From SZUA-584 sp050943225 (lineage in GTDB: Bacteria > Bacillota > Clostridia > Christensenellales > SZUA-584), in the NCBI GenBank assembly GCA_050943225.1, contig JBMNOT010000009.1, positions 1-20,821 of the forward strand: a DNA stretch of 20,821 nucleotides, written 5' to 3'. A program made the translations under genes and the position numbers. Shown piece after piece: positions 6,661-14,678 of this stretch. Position 1 is the first letter of the stretch. Each line of letters begins with the position of its first letter. The notes beneath the pieces are model-generated. The model saw only the letters and a list, made by a program, of their open reading frames with translations. It searched no databases and was not told the origin of the DNA.

Positions 6661-8019
6661 TCATTCCTTATAAATGTGGTTCAGGTCTTCCAGCCCGCCC
6701 AGCGCCGTGATCAGTATTACCCGGTCGCCTTCCTGCAGGTAATCCTTGCCCTTGGGGATGAATACGTCGTCGCCCCGCACGATGGTCGTGATGAGAAGGT
6801 TGTCTTTCAGCGGCAGTTCGGACAGCGGCACGCCCAGATGGCGGGTGAGCGGCGTGGCGACAAACTCAAGCATCTCTGCCTGTTGGCCGATGATGCGGTA
6901 CAGCGTCTTGATATCGCCGCCGCCCAGGCTTTCCATGCTGCGTACATACCGCACGATTTCGTTTGCCGCGATGTATTTGGGGCTGATGACGCGGTCGATG
7001 CCCGCCTGGCGGATGACGCTGGCGTATTCCAGACGGTTGATCTTGGTAATCACCCGCGGCACGCCCCGGTAAGCCGCATACATCGAGATGATGAGGTTTT
7101 CCTCGTCCATGTCGGTGAGCGCGATCATTGCGCCTGTGTAGGCGAGGCCTTCTGCATCCAGCAGGTCCTTGTCGGTACCGTCGCCGCATATCACCAGCGC
7201 TTCTGGAATTTTCTCGCACAGCATGTTGCACTTCTCAGGCTTCTTTTCGATGATGGTGACCGAGATGCCGCTGTCTACAAGCAGACGGGCCAGATAGAAA
7301 GTGATGAGCCCGCCGCCCACGATGAACACCGACTTTATCTTCTTGTCGTTGGTGCCCAGCGAATGCAGAAAGCCGATGATATTCCTAGGAGTGCCCGTAA
7401 TATTGACGTTGTCGCCCGCTTCAATCACAAAATTGCCCTTGGGGATGAACAGCTCCGCGCCTCGGTTGACAGCGTTGATGATGATCCGGGAAGCAAAATG
7501 GCCCTGCAACGTGTGCAGCGGCCTGTTCACCAGCGGGCTGTCTTCGCTCACCTTGAATTCGATCATCGACACCTTGCCCTTGGCGAAAGTGCCGATATTG
7601 AGGGCGGAGGGAAAGCTGATGAGGCGGCCAATCTCGGTGGCGGCCGCCAGCTCGGGGTTAACCACCATCGACAGCCCCATTTCCTGCTGCATCAGCTTTA
7701 ACTGCTCGTTGTACTCGGGGTTGCGGATGCGCGCGATGGTGTGGCGCGCGCCCAGCTTTTTGGCGACGAGGCAGCAGATCATGTTGACCTCGTCCATGGA
7801 GGTAGCCGCAATCAGGAGGTCGGCATCTGCCACTCCTGCCTGCCTCTGTACGGCGGAACTTGCGCCGTTGCCACGAATTGCGATAACATCGAGCGAATCG
7901 ACAGACTTTTTCAGCGCTTCAGTCTGGTTGTCGATGATCGTAATATCGTGCCCCTCTTTTGACAGACTCTCCGACAGGGCGTTGCCCACCTTGCCGTCGC
8001 CCACGATAATGATCTTCAT
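6661..8019 (-). CDS. trkA: Trk system potassium uptake regulatory protein TrkA
   Basis: The 452-residue protein is the cytoplasmic nucleotide-binding gating subunit of the Trk K+ channel. It has two tandem RCK units. The first begins MKIIIVGDGKVGNALSESL with the Rossmann GxGxxG and acidic D30 ending the second strand (DITIID). The second begins near residue 232 with SVFIVGGGLITFYLARLL and VTIIEKK. Each Rossmann half is followed by a TrkA_C segment (EFKVSEDSPLVNRPL and the C-terminal TPLTRHLGVPLSELPL). This double form is typical of TrkA rather than single-RCK KtrA. The ATG at 8019 has AGGAG about six bases upstream. It is the first gene of an operon with trkH. I saw no c-di-AMP riboswitch in the leader. 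Confidence 0.95.
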   Translation of the reverse strand: MKIIIVGDGKVGNALSESLSKEGHDITIIDNQTEALKKSVDSLDVIAIRGNGASSAVQRQAGVADADLLIAATSMDEVNMICCLVAKKLGARHTIARIRNPEYNEQLKLMQQEMGLSMVVNPELAAATEIGRLISFPSALNIGTFAKGKVSMIEFKVSEDSPLVNRPLHTLQGHFASRIIINAVNRGAELFIPKGNFVIEAGDNVNITGTPRNIIGFLHSLGTNDKKIKSVFIVGGGLITFYLARLLVDSGISVTIIEKKPEKCNMLCEKIPEALVICGDGTDKDLLDAEGLAYTGAMIALTDMDEENLIISMYAAYRGVPRVITKINRLEYASVIRQAGIDRVISPKYIAANEIVRYVRSMESLGGGDIKTLYRIIGQQAEMLEFVATPLTRHLGVPLSELPLKDNLLITTIVRGDDVFIPKGKDYLQEGDRVILITALGGLEDLNHIYKE

Positions 8020-8075
8020 GAGGCACTCCTAAATAACCTATACTTGCAGTATCCGGTTGTTTATCATAAAATAAA

Positions 8076-8104
8076 ATTATATTACAACCCGATGACAAAA
8101 GCAA
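8076..8104 (-). promoter_or_regulatory. Probable trkA promoter
   Basis: On the minus strand there is a perfect TATAAT (8081-8076) about 57 bases before the trkA start. Seventeen bases further upstream is TTGCTT (8104-8099), only a half match to the -35 consensus. The surroundings are AT-rich. The -10 box is strong, the -35 box uncertain. Confidence 0.5.
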
Positions 8105-8347
8105 AGTGCAGAAAAGGGGCTTTTTGGCTGTTTTCTATCGTATAATCAGGGCTTTGAGAAAAGTCAGGGTTATATCATCGTGAAGGTATAATTAGGTCGT
8201 CGCTTCGACAGCTTGCGCAACGTGAATCTGCGCGAATAGCCCGTTATGGAAAAATGGCTTGAATAAAATACGTTTCAGCCCAGATGGGATGTAGGAAAAC
8301 CAACCATCTACGGAATAGGCAGCAATTAGCCGCACGTCCAAAACCGC
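8105..8347. other. Intergenic stretch with nothing assignable
   Basis: The gap between trkA and thpR is about 456 bases. Outside the two promoters, this middle part shows no tRNA, clear hairpin terminator, direct repeat or riboswitch that I can recognise. A minus-strand open frame of 65 codons (8192-8389) has no ribosome site and no family resemblance that I can see, and its start overlaps the plus-strand promoter, so I do not call it a gene. It is more AT-rich than the genes around it and may be a gene remnant. Confidence 0.4.
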
Positions 8348-8376
8348 TTGACAAATCTTAAAGTTTGCACTATAAA
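8348..8376 (+). promoter_or_regulatory. Strong sigma-A type promoter for thpR (and perhaps the dgt-dnaG-rpoD run)
   Basis: TTGACA (8348-8353) and TATAAA (8371-8376) are separated by 17 bases, a near-consensus vegetative promoter. It would give a leader of roughly 90-95 bases before the thpR ATG at 8476. No terminator was seen between thpR and dgt, so transcripts could continue into the replication and sigma-factor genes. Confidence 0.75.
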
Positions 8377-8475
8377 AATCACTTAACATGACCGAAAAAT
8401 AACTTAGGGCATGGTGTATAATATGCTATGGCCATGATGAGCCAGCGTTTTTTGTTTGCCTGAAAGGATAGAATA

Positions 8476-8994
8476 ATGCGTTTGTTTATTGGCATCAAAA
8501 CGGGCTGCGGCGAATACCTTGCCACGCTGCAGGAGCAGCTGAAAAACGCGGGCAGGGGGCGCTTCACGCGGCCGGAGAACCTGCACATCACGCTCAAATT
8601 CCTGGGAGAACACCCGCCGGCCGCGGTGCCGGAAATCTGCGCGGCTATCGCCGAGGCGGGCGGAGAGCCGTTTGAGCTGGAGATCGGCGGCGCGCGCATG
8701 TTCAACCGCAGCGGCATACTGTCCGCCGACGTGCTGGGGGAGACGCACAAGCTGGCGGCGCTGGCGCAGCGGCTGGAGGCGGCGCTGGAGAAACGCGGCT
8801 ACCCGCGCGAATCGCGGCCTTATAAGCCGCATATCACGCTGGCGCGGGATTTCCGGCCGGACGGCGACATCGGCGGCATACCGCCGGGACAGCGCCGCTT
8901 TACCGTGGACGAGGTGATACTGTTCGAGAGCCGCCGGGAAGAGGGGCGGCTGGTGTACGCGCCGCTGTATTCGTACCGGCTCCGGAGGCGCTGA
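8476..8994 (+). CDS. thpR: RNA 2',3'-cyclic phosphodiesterase (2'-5' RNA ligase family)
   Basis: The 172-residue protein belongs to the 2H phosphoesterase superfamily (LigT/ThpR). These enzymes open 2',3'-cyclic phosphates on RNA, and the family was first described through 2'-5' ligation of tRNA halves. The N-terminus MRLFIGIK is typical of the family. Both HxT catalytic motifs are present, H37-I-T39 in ENLHITLKFLGE and H119-I-T121 in YKPHITLARDF. Length is normal for the family (about 170-190). The ATG at 8476 has GAAAGGAT upstream. It has its own promoter about 100 bases upstream and lies 79 bases before dgt. A cytoplasmic role in RNA end processing is likely; the natural substrate is generally uncertain. 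Confidence 0.92.
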   Translation: MRLFIGIKTGCGEYLATLQEQLKNAGRGRFTRPENLHITLKFLGEHPPAAVPEICAAIAEAGGEPFELEIGGARMFNRSGILSADVLGETHKLAALAQRLEAALEKRGYPRESRPYKPHITLARDFRPDGDIGGIPPGQRRFTVDEVILFESRREEGRLVYAPLYSYRLRRR

Positions 8995-9073
8995 TTGTGA
9001 AAGAATCGTAAACATGTTCCTATGCTGCCCGGATCGTGCAGGAGTTTGACGAAATATGTTTAAATATTAAGGT

Positions 9074-10081
9074 ATGAAAGATAAGCCGTCCTGCTTCCGT
9101 GAGGAATACGAAAAGCGCGAATACGAGATGCTGTCGGAATACGCGGCCAAGGCGGCGGAAACCAAAGGCCGCCAGCGCCCCATAGTGCCGTGCAGCCTGC
9201 GCACCGATTTCCAGCGCGACCGGGACCGCATCATACACTGCAAGTCGTTTAGGCGCTTAAAGCACAAGACGCAGGTGTTCCTCTCGCCCGAGGGGGACCA
9301 TTATCGCACGCGGCTGACGCATACTTTGGAGGTGGCGCAGATCGCGCGGACGATATCGCGCTGCCTGCGGCTCAACGAGGACCTGACCGAAGCCATCGCG
9401 CTGGGGCACGACCTCGGGCACACGCCGTTCGGCCACGCGGGCGAGCGGGTGCTAAGCGAGCTGACCGGGTGCTTTGAGCACAACGAGCAGAGCCTGCGCG
9501 TGGTGGAGGAACTGGAGAACGGCACCGGGCTGAACCTGACGTTTGAGGTGCGCGACGGCATACTAAACCACAAGAAAGGCTGCCGCCCGGCGACGCTGGA
9601 GGGTCTGGTCGTCAACTATGCAGACAGGATAGCCTATATCAACCACGATATCGACGACGCGCTGCGGGCCGGCATCATCGACCACATTCCCGAAGAGTGT
9701 GCGCGCGGCCTAGGGCGTTCGCACGGCGTACGCATCAACACGATGATCTCCGATATCGTGAAGAGCAGCGCCGGTTTGCCGACCATCCACATGTCGCCCG
9801 ACGTGGAGGCGCTGACAGAACGGCTCAGGCAGTTCATGTTCGATAACGTGTACCTCGGATCTTCGGCCAAGTCGGAGGAGGGCAAGGCGGAGAACCTGAT
9901 CCGCATGCTGTATTACCACTTCATGGAGAACCCGGACGCCATGGGCCCGGACGCGCGGCAGCGGGTGGAAGTGGACGGCGTCAGGCAGGCGGTGGTCGAC
10001 TATATCGCCGGCATGACGGACCGCTATGCGGTCAAGCTGTTCCGCGATATCTATTTGCCGAGAGGCTGGGAGAAGTATTAG
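9074..10081 (+). CDS. dgt: HD-domain deoxyguanosinetriphosphate triphosphohydrolase-like protein
   Basis: This 335-residue enzyme matches the shorter dGTPase-like HD hydrolases, which split dNTPs into the nucleoside and triphosphate. The opening FREEYEKREYEMLSEYA and RTDFQRDRDRIIHCKSFRRL are typical of this clade. The metal-binding HD set is complete: H83 in RLTHTLEV, H112-D113 in GHDLGHTPFGH, and D184 in NYADRIAYINHD. Conserved N-terminal residues support the ATG at 9074 although AAGG sits unusually close to it. The stop overlaps the dnaG GTG by one base (TAGTG). Placement just before dnaG and the primary sigma gene is the standard clostridial form of the macromolecular synthesis operon and suggests coordination of nucleotide pools with replication initiation. 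Confidence 0.93.
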   Translation: MKDKPSCFREEYEKREYEMLSEYAAKAAETKGRQRPIVPCSLRTDFQRDRDRIIHCKSFRRLKHKTQVFLSPEGDHYRTRLTHTLEVAQIARTISRCLRLNEDLTEAIALGHDLGHTPFGHAGERVLSELTGCFEHNEQSLRVVEELENGTGLNLTFEVRDGILNHKKGCRPATLEGLVVNYADRIAYINHDIDDALRAGIIDHIPEECARGLGRSHGVRINTMISDIVKSSAGLPTIHMSPDVEALTERLRQFMFDNVYLGSSAKSEEGKAENLIRMLYYHFMENPDAMGPDARQRVEVDGVRQAVVDYIAGMTDRYAVKLFRDIYLPRGWEKY

Positions 10082-11829
10082 TGGCGCGATTTGACGACGT
10101 CTGGCTGTCGGAACTTTTCGCGAAGAACGACATCGTCGACGTGATTTCTTCATATGTCACGCTCACCGAGCGCGGCGGGCGGTATTGGGGGCTGTGTCCG
10201 TTTCATCACGAGAAGACACCGTCCTTTTCTGTGAGCCGCGACCGGCAGCTTTTCTATTGCTTCGGCTGCAAGCAAGGCGGCAACGTGACCAACTTCGTGA
10301 TGAAAGCGGACAACCTTACGTTCGGCGAGGCGGTGGAAGTGCTGGCGCGGCGCGTGGGGCTTCCGGTGCCGCAGGCTGTGGAGGACAGCGAATACCGTGA
10401 GATCAGGGAGAAGAAAAAGAAAATCGCCGAAATTCACCGCCTGGCGGCGCGGTATTATTTCGATACGCTGCATTCCCCGGCGGGTGCGCGGGCGCTGGAT
10501 TACTTAAAGCGGCGCGGCATCAGCGAGGAGGCCATACGAAGATTCGGCCTCGGCTTCGCGCCGGACAGTTGGGACAGCGTGGCGAAGCTGTTGGAGGAAA
10601 GCGGCTATCCGCAGGCCTTAATCCGCGAGAGCGGCCTGGTGACGGTAAAGAACGGCAAGTGTTTCGATACGTTCCGCAGCCGCGTGATGTTTCCCATCAT
10701 CAACGTATTCGGCGATGTGATCGCGTTCGGCGGCCGCGTTTTGGGCAGCGGCGAGCCCAAGTACCTTAACACCCGCGACACGCTGCTGTTCAACAAGCGG
10801 CGCAACCTTTACGGCATTGACATTCTGCGCAAGCAGAGGAATGTTAAGAGCGTGGTGATCGTGGAGGGGTATATGGACGTGGTGTCGCTCGTCGCGCACG
10901 GCGTGAAGGCGGCGGTGGCGTCGCTGGGCACGGCGCTCACGCGGGAGCAGGCGGTGCTCTTAAAGCGCTACACGCAGAACGTCTATCTGTCTTACGACGG
11001 CGACGAAGCAGGCCAGATTGCGACGCAGAAAGCGCTGTCCATACTGGAGACGGAGGGGCTGAATGTCCGCGTCATCCGGTACCCAGACGGCATGGACCCG
11101 GATGATTTTATCCGAAAATACGGGCTTGCCGGTTTTGCGAAAAGGGTGAAGGCTTCTCTGCCGCCCGACGGCTACCGGCTGGCGATAGCCAAAAAGGCCT
11201 TTGATCTCTCCACCGAGGATGGCCGGGAAGGCTACGCCCAAGCGGCGGCGGATATCATCGCGCGCATCGACAGCCCGATACGGCGTGAACGGTACGCGGA
11301 GCAGGTGTCCGCCGAAACGGGTTACAGCGCGGCGTCGATTTTGGAAGGAAGGCAAAGTTTAAAAACGGAAAAGAATAGTAATACCAATAAAAGGTATAAT
11401 AGTATAGAAAAAAGCGCACAGGACGACGCGGAGGGGACGTTTTTGGCTTATGCGATGGCTTATCCGCATCTGCTGGAGGAATTGGGCAGCCGCATGGAGC
11501 CGGAATTATTCGAAAATATAGTGCATAAAAATATTTTTTATGCGTTATATGACAGCGTAAAAAGAGGAATTCAGCCAACGCATGCCGAACTATTATCCGA
11601 ACTTGAGGACGAGGAAGCAAGAAGCGAGGCGGCGAGGCTGGCACAAATGCCGATTGTGGCTGACGACCCGCTCTTGTTTATGCAGGATTGCCTGACAAGC
11701 ATGCGCCTTGGCCAGCTGGAAAGGCGGCGCGAGTCCTTAAAGGAAGAGCTGCGTACGGCTCAGGGAGACAGAAAGCGACATCTTCTCGCCGAAATCGGCG
11801 AGTTGAATAAAGAATTGAAACAGCAATAA
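10081..11829 (+). CDS. dnaG: DNA primase
   Basis: DnaG makes RNA primers at the replication fork, working with the DnaB helicase. The 582-residue protein has the CHC2 zinc finger, C39-x2-H42-x17-C60-x2-C63, from LCPFHHEKTPSFS to LFYCFGCKQGG. The catalytic core follows (EAIRRFGLGFAPDSW, FGGRVLGSGEPKYLN), with the Toprim acidic residues E262 in VIVEGYMD and D306/D308 in SYDGDEAG. A short polar linker near residues 425-440 is encoded by an AT-rich patch (about 11355-11415) unlike the rest of the gene, and the C-terminal part is the helicase-binding domain. The start is a GTG overlapping the dgt stop, with GGGAGAAG upstream. The sigma-factor gene follows after six bases. Confidence 0.97.
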   Translation: MARFDDVWLSELFAKNDIVDVISSYVTLTERGGRYWGLCPFHHEKTPSFSVSRDRQLFYCFGCKQGGNVTNFVMKADNLTFGEAVEVLARRVGLPVPQAVEDSEYREIREKKKKIAEIHRLAARYYFDTLHSPAGARALDYLKRRGISEEAIRRFGLGFAPDSWDSVAKLLEESGYPQALIRESGLVTVKNGKCFDTFRSRVMFPIINVFGDVIAFGGRVLGSGEPKYLNTRDTLLFNKRRNLYGIDILRKQRNVKSVVIVEGYMDVVSLVAHGVKAAVASLGTALTREQAVLLKRYTQNVYLSYDGDEAGQIATQKALSILETEGLNVRVIRYPDGMDPDDFIRKYGLAGFAKRVKASLPPDGYRLAIAKKAFDLSTEDGREGYAQAAADIIARIDSPIRRERYAEQVSAETGYSAASILEGRQSLKTEKNSNTNKRYNSIEKSAQDDAEGTFLAYAMAYPHLLEELGSRMEPELFENIVHKNIFYALYDSVKRGIQPTHAELLSELEDEEARSEAARLAQMPIVADDPLLFMQDCLTSMRLGQLERRRESLKEELRTAQGDRKRHLLAEIGELNKELKQQ

Positions 11830-11835
11830 GGAAGT

Positions 11836-13089
11836 ATGGGTGATTGCATTTTGAACAAAAAGACGACTGCCGAATCGAAGGCCGATACTGCTGAAAACCT
11901 GGATGCGGAACTGGCAAAGAAGGCCGGCGACAGCGGCAGGCAGTTAGACAAGGATGATACTCTGACTCTGTCAGAGGAGAACCTGGCAAAACTCGAGGCG
12001 ATCGGCGGCCTTATCTCCCGTCAAACCAAAGACGATAAGATCAAGGACGTCATCGAGACCGGCAAAAGGAAGGGCGTCCTGACCTACAAGGAGATCAACG
12101 ACGCGCTGGAAGGCGCTGAGATCGATGCGGAGCACCTCGACAAGCTGCTTGGCGCGCTCGAGGAGATGAAGATCGACGTCATCGACGGCGAGGACAAAGA
12201 TATCCTCGACGAGGAAGAAGATATCGACTCCGATATCGACCTGTCCGTACCGGAAGGGGTCAGCATTGACGACCCGGTCCGCATGTACTTAAAGGAGATC
12301 GGCAAGGTTAACCTGCTGACCGCCGAGGAAGAAGTGGAGCTGGCCAAGCGCATGGCTGAGGGCCACGACGAGGCCAAGCGCAGGCTCGCCGAGGCCAACC
12401 TGCGGCTGGTGGTGAGCATTGCCAAACGGTACGTGGGCCGCGGTATGCTGTTCCTCGACCTGATACAGGAGGGCAACCTGGGGCTCATCAAAGCCGTCGA
12501 GAAGTTTGACTACACCAAGGGCTTTAAGTTTTCGACATACGCCACATGGTGGATCCGCCAGGCCATTACCCGCGCGATCGCCGACCAGGCGCGCACCATC
12601 CGCATCCCGGTGCACATGGTGGAGACCATCAACAAGCTGATCCGCGTGTCGCGGCAATTGCTGCAGCAGTACGGGCGAGACCCGCTGCCCGAAGAGGTGG
12701 CGCGCGAGATGGACATCAGCGAGGACAAGGTCCGCGAGATACTCAAGATCGCGCAGGAGCCTGTGTCGCTGGAGACGCCCATCGGCGAGGAAGAGGACAG
12801 CCACCTGGGCGACTTTATCCCGGACGACGACGCGCCGGCGCCCGCCGAGGCTGCTGCGTACACGCTGCTCAAAGAGCAGCTGATGGACGTGCTGGACACG
12901 CTGACCCCGCGCGAAGAGAAGGTGCTGCGCCTGCGCTTCGGGCTGGACGACGGGCGCGCGCGCACGCTGGAGGAAGTGGGCAAGGAGTTTCAGGTGACGC
13001 GCGAGCGCATCCGCCAGATAGAGGCCAAGGCGCTGCGCAAGCTGAGGCATCCCAGCCGCAGCAAGAAGCTGCGCGACTTTCTGGATTAA
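11836..13089 (+). CDS. rpoD: Primary RNA polymerase sigma factor (sigma-70, RpoD/SigA)
   Basis: This is the housekeeping sigma factor. Region 1.1 lies at about 65-117 (VIETGKRKGVLTYKEINDAL), region 1.2 at 144-175 (DDPVRMYLKEIGKVNLLT), region 2 at 185-255 with RLVVSIAKRYVGRGM, FLDLIQEGNLGL and FSTYATWWIRQAITRA, region 3 at 265-340, and region 4 at 355-417 with the helix-turn-helix TLEEVGKEFQVTRERIRQIE. All core-, -10- and -35-contacting segments are present. Length (417 by the ATG) is near that of clostridial SigA, which lacks the large E. coli insertion. The start is doubtful: AAGGAAG ends one base before the ATG, whereas a TTG at 11851 has GGGTGAT six bases upstream and would remove five residues. 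The gene is last in the dgt-dnaG-rpoD run, closed by a terminator. Confidence 0.97.
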   Translation: MGDCILNKKTTAESKADTAENLDAELAKKAGDSGRQLDKDDTLTLSEENLAKLEAIGGLISRQTKDDKIKDVIETGKRKGVLTYKEINDALEGAEIDAEHLDKLLGALEEMKIDVIDGEDKDILDEEEDIDSDIDLSVPEGVSIDDPVRMYLKEIGKVNLLTAEEEVELAKRMAEGHDEAKRRLAEANLRLVVSIAKRYVGRGMLFLDLIQEGNLGLIKAVEKFDYTKGFKFSTYATWWIRQAITRAIADQARTIRIPVHMVETINKLIRVSRQLLQQYGRDPLPEEVAREMDISEDKVREILKIAQEPVSLETPIGEEEDSHLGDFIPDDDAPAPAEAAAYTLLKEQLMDVLDTLTPREEKVLRLRFGLDDGRARTLEEVGKEFQVTRERIRQIEAKALRKLRHPSRSKKLRDFLD

Positions 13090-13113
13090 GGCGGCGCCTG
13101 AAAGAGCTTCGTC

Positions 13114-13146
13114 AAGGCAGCCCTGCCACGGCGGGACTGCCTTTTT
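13114..13146 (+). terminator. Terminator after rpoD
   Basis: AAGGCAGCCCTGCC pairs with GGCGGGACTGCCTT with minor mismatches around a very short loop, followed by TTTTT. It separates the sigma-factor gene from trmK. Confidence 0.8.
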
Positions 13147-13172
13147 CACGTTCGGTGCCCTGCTGGTATTAT
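13145..13172 (+). promoter_or_regulatory. Possible promoter for the trmK-nif3-zinc ribbon operon
   Basis: TTCACG (13145-13150) and TATTAT (13167-13172) are 16 bases apart, about 20 bases before the trmK start and directly after the rpoD terminator. The -10 box is good, the -35 box moderate, and the leader would be very short. Confidence 0.35.
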
Positions 13173-13192
13173 CACGCAAAGGAGGAGAACGC

Positions 13193-13876
13193 ATGAAGCT
13201 GTCGGGCAGGCTGCTCGCCATCGCCGAGATGGTGCCTCGTGTGGATACCGTGGCGGATATCGGCTGCGACCACGGCAAGCTGGCGGTGTGGCTGGTGAAA
13301 AACGGCCGTGCGCGCCGCGCGGTCTGCGGCGACATCAGCGCCCCGTCGCTGGAAAAGGCCCGCAAAAAGGCGGCGGAGGAGGGGCTGTCGGACCGCATTT
13401 CGGCGCGCGTAGGCAGCGGGCTTTCCGTGCTGGCCCCGGGCGAGGCGGACGCGGCGGTGATCGCGGGCATGGGCGGCGAACTCATCGCGTCCATATTGGA
13501 AGCTGACATCGGCAAAGCGCCGGATGTGCTGGTGCTGTCGTGCCATTCCATGGCGGACGTGCTGCGCGGCTGGCTAGCGGACAACGGGTTTTACTTCGAG
13601 GATGAGGTGCTGGTGGAAGAGGGTCGGCACTTTTACCCCATCATGCGGGTGCGGCGCGGTGAGAGCCGTGCGCTGAGCTTAAGCGAGCGTGAGTTCGGCC
13701 CGGTGCTGCTGCGCAAAAAGCCGAAAGCGCTGCGCCGGCTGCTGGACAGGCGCATCCGCGAAACGCAGCGCATTTATGCGGAGCTGGAGAGGGCGGAATC
13801 GCCGCGCAAGGCGGAGCTGCTCAGCGAGCTGGGCGAGACGCTCAGGCGATACGAGGAGGTCAGAAAAAGCCTATGA
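13193..13876 (+). CDS. trmK: tRNA (adenine(22)-N1)-methyltransferase
   Basis: TrmK (B. subtilis YqfN) places N1-methyl on A22 of tRNA using S-adenosylmethionine. The 227-residue protein has the Rossmann-fold motif I ADIGCDHGKLAVWLV (21-35), the acidic strand end GDIS (46-49), and the family signature IAGMGGELIASIL (90-102). The C-terminal third (about 160-227) is charged and helical, as in the coiled-coil tail of TrmK. The ATG at 13193 has AAAGGAGGAG upstream, a very strong ribosome site. The stop overlaps the start of the nif3-like gene in ATGA. The trmK-nif3 pair downstream of the primary sigma gene is conserved across Firmicutes. Confidence 0.94.
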   Translation: MKLSGRLLAIAEMVPRVDTVADIGCDHGKLAVWLVKNGRARRAVCGDISAPSLEKARKKAAEEGLSDRISARVGSGLSVLAPGEADAAVIAGMGGELIASILEADIGKAPDVLVLSCHSMADVLRGWLADNGFYFEDEVLVEEGRHFYPIMRVRRGESRALSLSEREFGPVLLRKKPKALRRLLDRRIRETQRIYAELERAESPRKAELLSELGETLRRYEEVRKSL

Positions 13877-14655
13877 CGATGGATGAGTTTGTGCGCATTG
13901 TGGAGGAAATCGCGCCGCGGGAGGCTGCGTGTGAATGGGACAACACCGGCCTTTTGCTGCGCTGCGGCGAGACGGTGGAGCGCGTGCTGGTCGCGCTGGA
14001 CGCCACAGCGGAGGTGGCGGACGAGGCGGTTGCTGGCGGGTTCGACATGCTGCTGGTGCACCATCCGGCGATATTTTCGCCGAAAAAGGCGCTGGACCAC
14101 CGAAGCCCGGCGGACGCCGTTATCATGAAGCTGATTCGCGCCGGCATATCGCTGTACGCCGCGCACACCAGCTTCGACAAAGCGGCGGGCGGCATCAACG
14201 ACATGCTCGCGCAGCGCCTAGGGCTTGATAACGTGCGCATTGTATCCGGCCCGGAGGATGGCCTGATGCGCGTGGGGAAGCTGGCTGCGCCGATGGAAAC
14301 CGCCGCGTTTCTGGACCTTGTAAAGCGAGCGGTGGGCGCGGACGGCCTGCGCGTCACTGAAGGCAGGGACGCGAAGATAGAAACAGTGGCGGTGCTGGGC
14401 GGCAGCGGCGGCGATTTCGCTGCGGCGGCGCATGCTGCGGGCGCGGACGCGCTGGTGACGGGCGAAGCCAAGCATCATCATTTTCTGGAAGCGGCAGAAT
14501 TTGGGCTGCTGCTGGTTGAAGCCGGCCATTTCGCGACAGAGCGCGGTTTTGTGGATGAAATATTTATGAGTTTACAAGCGCGGCTGAATAAGGTACAATT
14601 ACATGTGCATTGTGAAAAAGCGCAGTGTATCAACGCGCCGTACAGATTTGTGTAA
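13873..14655 (+). CDS. Nif3-like dinuclear metal center protein
   Basis: The 260-residue protein is of the Nif3/YqfO (DUF34) family, toroidal hexamers with a two-metal site; they have been linked to GTP cyclohydrolase-like and metal roles, but function is unsettled. Visible motifs are EWDNTGLLL (21-29), LLVHHPAIF (60-68) with H63 and H64, AAHTSFD (96-102) with H98 and D102, TGEAKHHHFLEA (196-207), and GHFATE (218-223) with H219 and E223. The metal ligands are therefore complete. B. subtilis YqfO is about 370 residues because of a central PII-like insertion; here that insertion is absent, as in E. coli YbgI. The start overlaps the trmK stop by four bases, with GAGGAGGT upstream, so the two are coupled. 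Confidence 0.93.
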   Translation: MTMDEFVRIVEEIAPREAACEWDNTGLLLRCGETVERVLVALDATAEVADEAVAGGFDMLLVHHPAIFSPKKALDHRSPADAVIMKLIRAGISLYAAHTSFDKAAGGINDMLAQRLGLDNVRIVSGPEDGLMRVGKLAAPMETAAFLDLVKRAVGADGLRVTEGRDAKIETVAVLGGSGGDFAAAAHAAGADALVTGEAKHHHFLEAAEFGLLLVEAGHFATERGFVDEIFMSLQARLNKVQLHVHCEKAQCINAPYRFV

Positions 14656-14678
14656 ACGCGTAGAGAGGATTGTTTTAT

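Noticed and set aside
6637..7701. Long plus-strand frame opposite trkA
   Set aside because: Shadow of trkA, which has two complete RCK units; no ribosome site and no recognisable domain in the antisense frame.
8020..8200. c-di-AMP riboswitch before the trk operon
   Set aside because: Potassium genes in Firmicutes often have one, but I could not find its conserved core or a matching fold in this leader.
8192..8389. Minus-strand 65-codon frame in the trkA-thpR gap
   Set aside because: There is no Shine-Dalgarno sequence before its ATG, its start overlaps the plus-strand promoter region, and the translation shows no domain pattern I recognise.
12289..13584. 431-codon minus-strand frame across rpoD and trmK
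   Set aside because: It spans two real genes and the terminator between them, and its composition is that of an antisense shadow.
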